In this document: positions 23,340-32,548 of the stretch, piece by piece
Position numbering within the stretch: the stretch's first letter is position 1
Layout: every line of letters begins with the position of its first letter
From: Hymenochaete sp. R1
Taxonomy: Eukaryota; Basidiomycota; Agaricomycetes; Hymenochaetales; Hymenochaetaceae
DNA: 64,000 nt
Direction of reading: 5' to 3'
NCBI GenBank assembly: GCA_019400425.1
Contig: JAFREE010000032.1
Coordinates: 62,001 to 126,000, forward strand
The notes under the pieces: generated by a model
Seen by the model: the letters and a program-made list of their open reading frames with translations, nothing else
Told to the model about the DNA's origin: nothing
Database searches by the model: none
Position numbers and translations under genes: made by a program

Positions 23340-24839
23340 ATGACATACAACGCGTTCATAGATTGGCCTTCTGCGCCGCTCACCAACTCCCTCGTATGTC
23401 GGGCTCTCCAACTTACTTCAAATCCTACGGTCAAAACGGACCTTTTTGAATGCGACAGCAATTCAACATTACAGTGGTCGACTTATGACTCTATCGACCA
23501 CAGGATTACCCTTAAAAATCCGTCAAGTGTCCTTGCATCCTCGTACACTATCAGGAAGGCTCTGATTCGTAAACACTATCTGCACCGATGCATACTCGCG
23601 TATACAACAAAACATCCCCAATCCCCTTTACATTCTCTTATTCCTCGAACATGGGATGTCGAGATTACCTTTGCTGATGAACTCGATGATGACGGATCAT
23701 TATGGGCTGATGAACTCTATGACCTCTCAGTAGAGATGGAAAAGGATCCAGGAAAGTGGTGGATTTTGAAACCCGGGATGGCCGACCGAGGAATGGGGAT
23801 TCGCCTCTTCAACGACAGGCAGTCTCTGCAGCGTATTTTTGAAAAGTTTGAGGAGGACTCTGACGTTGAAGAAACAGAAGCGGAAGATGACACGAACGTC
23901 ATAACCTCGCAGCTCAGGCATTTTGTCATCCAGGTTTTGCAGAGATTTCGTTCTGGTCTTTTCATCCAGTTGATATTTACGGCTTCCATAGGAATACCTT
24001 TCACGACCTGTGCTTTTGGATCCAAGACAAGCATCTCCTCATGCGGAAATCCGGGATAATTTAAGCGGCCACAAGGTGACTCAAGCACAGTCTACCCTAG
24101 TCTCAAGTCTCAAGTCTGACGTTCTGTTCCAGTTCCATTTGCGTGCATACTGTATCGCTTCTGGGGCTCTACGGCTTCATCTTTATCAAAGAATTCTGGC
24201 GCTTTTCTCCGCCGAACCATATGTCGCGGTTTCGCCTACCACAGTGGCAGATGATCTAGATCTTAGACCGCATTTGACCAACACGTGCCTTCAGACTGAA
24301 GTTAAAGACGAGAGCATCCGACTTTTGAACGAACTGGTCGGATGCACAATTTTCACGCTAGGACTCGATGCGGATCAAAGTTTTGTCTTCACTAAAGAAG
24401 ACGTAGAGTCAATCGTGGAGCAAATGTCTACCGCGCTGGCTGAGACATTCAGAGCCGCACTTCAGATGCCTGTTCATTTCCAAGTGAGTTTCTTGTAGCT
24501 CCTTCTTCTCTCCTTTCCTTTTTCCAAAATGCCTGACAGAGCTGACTTCGTCTCCAGCCTCTTCCTAACGCGTTTGAGTTGTACGGCACAGATTTTCTTG
24601 TATGCTTTTCTGATTTTGAGGACGAAGTGTCTCGAGGTAGATTTACAGTGAAATTACTTGAGGTCAATGCAGAGCCGGCTATAGAGATGACTGGGGAAAG
24701 ACTAAAATGGATTCTGGAAGACTTATTTGTACTGATTAGCCAAAATTTTGTGTCCCCATTCTTTGACAAGAAATCCGAGCCTAACTCTCCAGATCCTTCC
24801 TTGCTGCGAAAATGTCTCGATGTATCTTTGAGTAGATAA
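23340..24839 (+). CDS. Tubulin-tyrosine ligase family protein
   Basis: Predicted 436-residue ATP-grasp enzyme of the TTL family (ATP-dependent amino-acid ligation, classically Tyr onto alpha-tubulin). Exons: 23340-23933, 23992-24075, 24133-24483, 24558-24839. Visible ATP-grasp features: WWILKPGMADRGMGIRLF (nucleotide-binding lysine and glycine loop), HFVIQEYLSRPVLL, HKFHLRAYCIASG (Arg in the substrate site) and LLEVNAEPAIEM (Mg-binding Glu/Asn). Fungal members such as yeast Pby1 are not proven tubulin ligases, so the acceptor is open. No extra C-terminal domain is seen, in contrast to Pby1, which carries an N-terminal SurE-like domain. Start chosen at the ATG leading into the conserved N-terminus. 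Confidence 0.88.
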
Positions 24840-24952
24840 TACAATTGAAACAGAATACTGTGTATACTTGTACGTCCGTCCTGAGATTACGTCATAGCTT
24901 CAAGTACCCAACAACACCTTTCTACCTTACGCTGGCTCTCAAGCTACCCATC

Positions 24953-25787
24953 ATGCCCTGGCAAACGGAATTCACGCTATCTCGACGCTCAAAAGGATGT
25001 CACCATGTCACTGACGAGATCTTGAGACACATCCAACCTGGTCTTCAAAATGTCGAGGTTGGACTTCTGAATAATCATATTAATGGACACTCTGGCGCTT
25101 ACAATGTTACCGCCTACAACAGATTGGAATCTTGCATCTTTTCGTGTTTGTCACAACATATTTAATGAGCTAGATGCTCGTTTTGCTTACCCAAAATCGG
25201 TTAAGAAAACACACGTCGTGTGGAATATCGGTGAACGAAAACTGGGATCCCGGTAGCACTCGATAAAAGCGTTTATTATGAGATCTCACTGACACGTCCA
25301 CCGACTTGAACATGCCCTCCTTAGACGTTAGGACAGGTAAGCGTGGAAAAACATTAGAATCGGCTATGACTGACTGTTCAAAGATATGGATATGGCTCTG
25401 GACAGAGTGGTACCCGAGGATCTTCCCTGGATACATACCGCTGAAGGGCGCGAGTAAGCACTTCTAATTTCAATCATACAGCAAGGGCACTGATGTTTAG
25501 AAAACAGTGATTCGTGAGATTGATTTCGTTCGAAAACTCGCCAATGAAGTAGCACTTTTTAAGTCTTGCCCTTTGAACAGAGTATCACACACCAAGTCCT
25601 CTCTCATCGGCGTTTCGGTACAGATCCCGATAACGCAAGGAGAATTGAGGCTCGGTACATGGCAAGGTTAGCTTCCTTGTTAACTGTATGCTCGCTGATA
25701 CTCAAAATTTTCATGATAGGGATTTACCTGACAGAGTTTCGCCACATTCCACATTCTAGGTCGATTGTTGCGACCATATTGCCTTGA
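24953..25787 (+). CDS. YjbQ/UPF0047 family protein (one exon junction unresolved)
   Basis: Small single-domain protein of about 140 residues of the YjbQ family; some bacterial members have weak thiamine-phosphate-synthase activity, and the cellular role is unclear. Recognised exons: from 24953 ([20 protein letters not shown]), 25206-25252 ([14 protein letters not shown], the metal-site His), 25325-25336 (a 12-nt exon giving DVRT), 25384-25453 ([18 protein letters not shown]), 25581-25666 ([20 protein letters not shown]) and 25720-25787 ([20 protein letters not shown]). The first exon reads on past the expected LLN junction with no GT donor near 25067, and the residues expected just before the HTS motif are not found. 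The gene is either spliced in a way I cannot see or damaged there. Every other join keeps phase. Confidence 0.75.
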
Positions 25788-26340
25788 ACGCCTCAAACAG
25801 TGTCGCGGTTATGGACGGGGATGAGCGGGGGGCAGCTGCTCCGTTACAGCAACCTCCGCAAATTCAAAGGAGATAAAAGATGGTTTGGTAATCAGGGAAG
25901 TCGAAGATCTCGTACAAGAGCAGATGGTAGGGGAAAATCGTTTTGTAAAACGGGTAGAAGAGCAGTGCTGTAACAAGAGTGGCGATGATGTACTATACCT
26001 GTACGAAACATCTTGTTCAATGAATACTACTATCGATTGCTATGGATTGTGGCAGAATGTGTTCCATGTATCGATGAGAAACACTAAGGACCGGGAAAGT
26101 GGATATATGCGCGTGTGGGCCTGGTAGTCAGCGGAGAGGCAGTAACAGAGGGGGAAGATGAGGCTCGAAGCGCGTTGTTATGTCGGATATAAACGTGAGG
26201 ATCCGCTCCCTCGCTCGCTCTAAAAGAAAGTTGGCCATCATTTGAGTGTTCACCTCTCCCCTTGCTCTTTCCCCGCTCCTCCCTCTCCAGGTCTTTCTGG
26301 TCACATCAGCCAACACAGCGGCCGCAGTCAGCACGCTCAA
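25788..26340. promoter_or_regulatory. Intergenic, promoter of zinc-cluster gene 1
   Basis: 553 bp upstream of the first zinc-cluster regulator. A pyrimidine-rich tract (26246-26290, CTCTCCCCTTGCTCTTTCCCC) lies just before the start. An 80-codon open frame at 25885-26127 has no recognisable motif and no splice partner, and I do not count it as a gene. Confidence 0.35.
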
Positions 26341-29273
26341 ATGCCTCGCGCCGCGTCCAGCTCTGGCTCAACCTTGCGAAGAAACCAAGTGAGTGCGTGC
26401 CGGTAGTCCAAGTTCCAGTTCTATTTGCTCAATACTTGCATATCATCAGGCGTGCAAGCAATGTAGGAAGAAGAAACTAGTAAGAGTTATGTTTTTTTGA
26501 CGGTATCCAGGGCTCATCCGGATGATTTTGACGTAGAAATGTGATGCCAAAAGACCCCATTGTGGGCAATGCTTCAAGCACTGGCAGGGCGTCACTGCTG
26601 TTCAACCTCCTCCAGGCTTCGCGTGCGTACAACGTCTGGTTATTTACAAAAGAAGAAGAAAGACAACGACTGATTGTTTTTCTGTGTGGTATTGCAGCCA
26701 TCCCACGGAACCGTCTTGTGAATATGATCCCGTCGAAGGACTGAGGATATCGGAAAATGTGGACCCCGCCAAACGCATTCGAGAACTCGAAGATGAAGTT
26801 GGTACGCATGCTGCGCTTGTTAACACTGCATCTAAGCTAAATAACTCTACAGCTGAGCTCAAGCGCAGGTTGATCGAAATAGGGTCTCCTGCAGTATCGG
26901 AGCCATCCAGCAACGGCATTCGCGCTTCTCCTGCAGAGCGTAGATTAGAAGCCCTGGCTCCCCCGCAGTACTCACTCACAAGACCACTGGAATCCGAAGT
27001 TCCACGCATCACGCTTCCGTCTGGTGGACTTACTGATGTTACTCGTGGAATCCAAAGTCTTAGCCCTACGTCCGGTCCACGGAGCTCAACCGGCTCCCCG
27101 GATGTTCATGGACATAGCGGCGTCGAAGACCTTCTCAAACTCGTTGCCACCGGCTGGAATCCCGACCTTCCAAGCCCTTCGATGATGGAGCACTTGTGCG
27201 TTTTTGTTTGCATTATAAGCAGAACGATTACATCTAATACCTTGCGGAAGGATTGATTTGTTCTTCCAATGTGACCCGTGCGGTTCTCGCATTCTTCATG
27301 AATCGACATTCCGTGCATCAATGCGGCTGCTACCAAAAGACGATCGGTTTCCGCACTCCGCAATTTTACACGCCATAGTTAGTCCACTCATATTTGAAAA
27401 CACATACGGTGGAATTAACTCGTCAACTTTCACCAGTGCGCATCGGCCTCACGCTGGGCCCATCAACAACTTTCTGAAACCGTTGATGGGATACGTAGAG
27501 ACAGGTTCGCAGGTACGACGGCCTTGTTCGACTTTTTTTTGTTCGCCACTCAAATGATCAATGTGTCAATCAGATTATCATGCAGGAAAAACTCGGCAAT
27601 ACATCGATCGAACTATGGCTTCGGGTGCCGACATTTTCCAAGTCCTACAGGTACGTTTTTCTGCCACTCTTCGGAAACGCCACTCATTACATCTCACAGG
27701 CGTGTATCATTATCTCATGGTATTTCTATGCCGAAGGAAGATGGGTGGAAGTTTGGATATTTGCCGGTTTTCAAACACGAGTCGCTGTTCCGCTTCGGTT
27801 GAACTACAAGGGGACGTTCAGTACCCATGGTCCGAATTCACCGGGTGCTTATCTGAGCCCGCCCAAAGACAAGCAGGAGCTGGAGTTACGAAGAAGGACG
27901 TGGTGGATGTCTATCATGCTGGATCGTATTGTATCAGTAGGCGGCTGGCTGCACGGGATCGAACACAAAAACATATACACGGAACTCCCTATGCGGATGC
28001 AAGATTTTAAGGAGGCAAGGCGATCGGCTTATATTCTTATTGCTGTGATAGTGACTTGTTTCTTAGGGACAATTTATCGATAACCCTCAAACTCTTCACA
28101 CTGATAACTTCTACGTCGCCCATCCTACTCAACACACGGATTCATTTATTCTCTTCCTAAAAGGCGTCATGCTTTTCGGTCAAGTAACGGACTTTAACAA
28201 TGATTTTCAGTTAAAGAATGCGGGATCCATGATCACACCTCTCAAAACACCAAGTTTCAGGGCGCTGGACAAGCTTGTCGCCGAAGATTTCATTGCGTGT
28301 CTGCCGTACAAAGAAAAAACATATCTTTCACATATATCCGAGTTGGGAGTGGACAGTGACTTATACATGGTCCATTTAATACCTCACGCGTGAGTTTTTC
28401 TGCAATGATTATGATCGTCTCACAAGGTTGACGCCAGACAGGGCCACCATTACTCTGCACAATCCCTATGTGGATCTCAATGATCCCCAGCTCTTCTCGA
28501 CGCAGCGTTGTCTATTTGCAGCGAACTATATCCTCGAAGCGTACTACGCCCTAAGAAAGGCCATCGCAGCTGATGCAACTCGGTACACGCCCCTGACTCA
28601 ACTCCATCCCTTTGCTACCGTAAGTTTCGAAAATTAAGGAGCAGTAGCCACGCGATAATCACACGTTTTCAGATCTGCTGGTACTTGGCAGCCGTCGTCA
28701 AGATTCAAGTGTGCAAACATATGATAAATAGTAACCAGCGGTCCCAGGAGATCGAGGTCTGGGGAGAAATCAATGCAATGAGGTTGGTTTCCAACCCTAC
28801 TAAAAGTTGCGTCGTATCTGAGCCCGTCCCGCAGGTATGCCATGCTAGAGTATGGATGCAAGTCTCCGATCGGGACAAGACAGGAGAAGCTCTTGAATAA
28901 CCTCATGAGCGAGATAGTGAGCACGACAACGCAAGAGAAGCCCTTGGAAATAGGGTCCGGACCTCGTCTCTATCCCCATTCGCATAGAACAGCTTTTGAG
29001 GACCCGGATGGATCTACATTTGCACCTCTTCCTCGGTCTCCTCCCGAACAATTCGACTTACAGGATCCGTTGGGGTTCGGCGGGTTAGAAAGCCAATCGC
29101 AAATGCACGTACAAATGCAACAGCAACAACAGCACCATCATCAGCCACAGCCACAGCAAATAATACATCCTGGTACACAGACGATGTGGTATCACCCACC
29201 ACAGCAACAGGTTCCTCTACACCATTCCCAATCACCCCAGTCTCAAGTATCCTCGAACTCGTACATGAGGTAA
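26341..29273 (+). CDS. Zn(II)2Cys6 transcription factor 1, with fungal_trans domain
   Basis: Predicted 756-residue fungal zinc-cluster regulator. Exons: 26341-26388, 26450-26479, 26537-26622, 26698-26801, 26853-27195, 27251-27377, 27437-27512, 27574-27650, 27700-28014, 28067-28389, 28427-28619, 28673-28782, 28835-29273. The zinc cluster is spread over four exons: ACKQCRKKKL, KCDAKRPHCGQCF, then the last Cys in HPTEPSCEYDP. The long loop before the sixth Cys is seen in an Agaricomycete subgroup. A short coiled coil (IRELEDEVAELKRRL) would allow dimerisation. The middle homology region has DLFFQCDP, HAICASASRWA, and RRRTWWMSIMLDRIVS. The C-terminus is rich in Gln, His and Pro. The intron after DFKE starts with GC, not GT. 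It is a paralogue of the minus-strand gene at 32.5-35.6 kb. Target genes are unknown. Confidence 0.88.
28015..28066 (+). other. GC-AG intron in zinc-cluster gene 1
   Basis: The donor is GAG followed by GCAAGG, the usual consensus of the rare GC-AG class, and the acceptor is TTCTTAG. Removing these 52 bases joins the DFKE and GQFIDNPQTL segments in phase. No GT donor nearby gives an open join. Confidence 0.75.
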
Positions 29274-29645
29274 ATTAGATAAAGATCACGACTCCTTTTC
29301 CCGTTCCTTTTGCAGCCTTTTCCTTCTCTTCAAGATTTCACTCGTGTATCCGTAGTAGGATGTCAAAACTTACCTCTCATCCATCTTTACTTACCCCGCA
29401 GTCACCTTTGCTTTCTTTCGTAAACAAATTTTGTGTATTGTTGACTTGCCCTTTGCTTTACCCTTTCCTTTTAAATCGGACAACGGACACTTTTATTGGT
29501 GGAAGTAATCTAGCGATCAGGATCAATTTGATGGACGCTTTTTGCCTATTATACTAACAACACTACATAAAACATGGATCTGTGGCAAGGTGTAAGTTAA
29601 AGTGCAGAGGAAAATATAAGCGAACGAAATGCAAGGTATAAAAAT
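29274..29645. other. Convergent 3' region, zinc-cluster gene 1 / YTH1
   Basis: 372 bp holding two 3' UTRs facing each other. T-rich after 29290 (runs such as CCTTTTCCTTCTCTTC). No coding potential seen. Confidence 0.35.
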
Positions 29646-30722
29646 TCAGTCTTCGCTTCCTCCAAAACGTCTTGTTCTTTCCACTCCGCCGCGGAAACCA
29701 GGTACGTTCCGGTTCCGACAATGATTCGCATAGTGTCCCTTTTCACCGCACTTGAAGCACAAAACTTCATCCATATTACGTCGTGTAGCACTATAGTTAC
29801 CAGGATTGGGTTGCTGCTGTTGTTGATGATACTGGGATGGCGTAGACGAAGTTAGTTGTTGGTACGGAGCTCGGTCGTACTCAGTATGACGTCCGTAACC
29901 TGGTGGGGGTGGTCCTAGGTCTCTGGCGGGAGCTTCAGGAACTTCATACTCTTTGGGCGTCGGAAGGCTGGGCTTCGGACTGATAAATAAAGTGGTAATT
30001 AACAAAGTTTGGGAAGAAAAAGTGGCTTGAATGCTTACTGTCCCTTGGGGCACTCCGGTCCTAAAGGACAGAACCCTGATAGATAGTTCTGACATGCTAC
30101 CCTTCTAACGTGTTTTCGCGGACACGCAGGTCCTTTCCGAAACGAAAGTTATCAATAATTAATGCGAAGTAAAAGTGTGACCCAAAGTGGCTCACCGAGC
30201 TTACAGAAACCTCTCTTGTAGTCTGGACACTCTATCCTCTTTTCCTTAGGATGGGAATAAAGACATTCGTCACCCGCCTGACAGTACCCGAACTTCGCAA
30301 ACCACCAGCATTCAGGCATGCGTCTTAAGTTATACTCGTGCAAGAACTCGCACGCATCACTCTTCTTACAGAGTCCACGCAACCAGTGCTTGCACACTGT
30401 TGACAGGCGCTCGCGTTCCCGTGGATGCGTAGGCATCTGTTTCGGGGGTTGGAAGTTCTGAGGGGCGGGACTGGTATGTCGAAGGGGACAGTGTAGAGGA
30501 CCTAACGGACATCCTGCTGGTGTTAGGGCAAGTCGACATATTTGGTCGTCTGCGATGGGAAATTAGTGGAATGGGGTAGCTGACATTGTGTCTTTGCTTA
30601 CCTTTGTCAAGCTTGAGACCGATATTGTTTTTCACAAAATTCTCGGCAGTGAGGTTCACTTGATGAAACTGGGGTCGAACAACATCTCGTAAAGCCGATA
30701 CACCTGCTAATGGATCTTGCAT
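29646..30722 (-). CDS. YTH1: mRNA 3' end-processing protein YTH1 / CPSF30
   Basis: Zinc-finger subunit of the cleavage and polyadenylation factor that binds the poly(A) signal region. Predicted 300 residues. Exons in coding order: 30722-30602, 30549-30196, 30132-30039, 29979-29646. Five CCCH fingers are visible: ICRLALTPAGCPLGPLHC..H, VCKHWLRGLCKKSDACEFLH, ECWWFAKFGYCQAGDECLYS with H, ECPDYKRGFCKLGPACPRKH and ACQNYLSGFCPLGPECPKGH. The first and the last two are split by introns or lie at exon edges. A CCHC zinc knuckle (CFKCGEKGHYANHC) follows a Gln/Pro-rich linker, as in metazoan CPSF30 and unlike S. cerevisiae Yth1. It is transcribed towards zinc-cluster gene 1. Confidence 0.93.
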
Positions 30723-31007
30723 TACGGACCAACTACAATTGAATGTGTACCAGATGGTCGTGGTCCTACGACAAGTGAACGAGTTGCAATCAGTACTCGT
30801 TCCAGTACTAATACTAATCAATTAGGCATCACATGATTTTGAATGCCATGCACTGCCAGTACTACTGTATACTGTAGTACACTGGTCGGAGTTCGGAGTT
30901 CACGCGTACTAATTAATATCAATGACTATCTTTCTTATACATCCGTGAACATCTGAGGTATGCAAATTTTGAACGCCAGACAATCATGATTATATTCGAC
31001 GGCAAGA

Positions 31008-32139
31008 CTACCAGGTACCTAGCAAAGCTGCTCTCCAACTATGTTCAGCGACGATATCGATAGCATTATATAGGTTAGTTCTCCATTCACGTTCCGAAAT
31101 CGCCTCTTCACTTAACAGCTGAATGAAATACACGTCATGGAAAGGAACAGGTTCTAGAGACGGTCTCCTATTGATGGCTGATACATGGAGGCAGAGGTCG
31201 GTCAGTAATGCTGGTAGCGTGAGCTCCGATGAGCAACCGTGAGGTAAAGACACTCGAATGAGTGCATGGCGGGTGGAAGAGTCTTCTCCATTCGTATGAG
31301 GAGGCAATGTGGATTCAGGTACAGCCAAGACCCAAAACTTGGTGAAGTTGTCTATTACAGTCATTCAGAAATCATCGCTGCATTTCAATCTCTTATAAGA
31401 GGTGCTTACTTTTCTCGTTTTGGATCCCTTTCTCCAGCACCTCCAGACCGGGAAATACGGACGCGCAAACTTCTGAGCAAATGGCGGCGCTATCTGAGCG
31501 CAGGGTCTGCGAAAGTATTGTCTCCGCCGCTGCCGCCGTTGACAATGTCTTGTTGTGTGTTGCACCCGGCAAGTTCGCCTCAAGAAATTTACTGCACTGT
31601 CCTAGCGCCTAGTGGAAATCAAATCAGCCTAAGCAGTCAATTCATCCGTGTAAAACAGCCACTTGGTCACCTGTTCATGGCTATACACCCGCTTCACGTC
31701 AGTCAATCGGGTGCCCTTGGGTACTAGTAAACAGTGCTGAATATGCAGCGTCAGCTCCTCCCGTATGAATACCCCTCTTCCAGCTTCGGGACTCCGGATG
31801 AGGTCGTATGTCTCGATGACGGATCCAAAGATCGAGTTCTCTTTAGGTAAGACACACATGGAGGCGTTGGATGGGACGGCGCGGAACGTATCTACACCGT
31901 CGTTGTGAATCCAGCTCGAAGGCTAAGAAGCGAATTCACTGAGTGTCCTCACCGCCTATCGATGTTCTGCCCAAATATTCAACTGAGTCTTTAAACCGAT
32001 CATACGCTGCCTGAAAGTATTCAGCTAATCTGCAACAAATTAAGCTCATAGAGCTTTGATTGGCATTGTGACGAACTTGATGGGTGTATGTCCCTTCGGG
32101 ACCCAAGAACGCAACTATTGGCTTCGATGGAACCTCCAT
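31008..32139 (-). CDS. PHA2: Prephenate dehydratase
   Basis: Converts prephenate to phenylpyruvate in phenylalanine synthesis; cytosolic. Predicted 294 residues. Exons in coding order: 32139-32077, 32010-31953, 31891-31671, 31608-31410, 31351-31008. Signatures: VAFLGPEGTYTHQ at the N-terminus, the VPSNAS segment with CVLPKENSIFGSVIETYD, HIQHCLLVPKGT, YSHEQALGQC, the STAAAA motif, and SAAICSEVCASVFPGLEV. The C-terminal part (NNFTKFWVLAVPEST onward) is the ACT-type regulatory domain expected to bind Phe, though its motif is less strict than in bacteria. Ordinary length for fungi. Divergence between this gene and YTH1 is small and both lie on the minus strand between the two zinc-cluster paralogues. 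Confidence 0.92.
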
Positions 32140-32548
32140 TCCGTAGACAACTCGTTAAGAAGCTGAAAGGGTCGGCCTTGCAAGTTCAACGGGAGGGTGG
32201 CACGATAAAAGAGCAAATCGTAATGTTGTCGACATGGGCGTTCTGACTTGAGTACTTTGGCGGCCGCACACAAATTTAAATGAGAGCCTGTGCAAAAATG
32301 GCTAAGCGCGGAGCAACCAAAGCATAGACTCGCGACTCGCACTCTCGAATAAATACATTCCGACCCAGCCCTCATGGATATGTATGCTTCTGCCCCAGAG
32401 CAACACCCGTAAAAACATCTTACTTCCATATCGTACTAACGCAAAAGAGCAACTTCTAGCATACAACAAAAAGAGGGGGGAAACCAATTCAAAAAGCAAC
32501 AAAAAATGTCAAGAAAAGTCGATATCTAGCGATAGCACTGTAAATGTC
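32140..32548. other. Intergenic, PHA2 promoter and zinc-cluster gene 2 3' UTR
   Basis: About 410 bp between two minus-strand genes. A-rich at 32455-32515. No TATA box clearly placed for PHA2, and no conserved frame. Confidence 0.3.

Noticed and set aside
25885..26127. 80-codon frame upstream of zinc-cluster gene 1
   Set aside because: No motif, no flanking splice sites that extend it, and it sits in the promoter region.
31410..31608. Possible frameshift in prephenate dehydratase exon 4
   Set aside because: On re-reading the bases around 31550-31560, the frame runs straight through the THNKTLSTAAAA segment; the apparent shift was a misreading.
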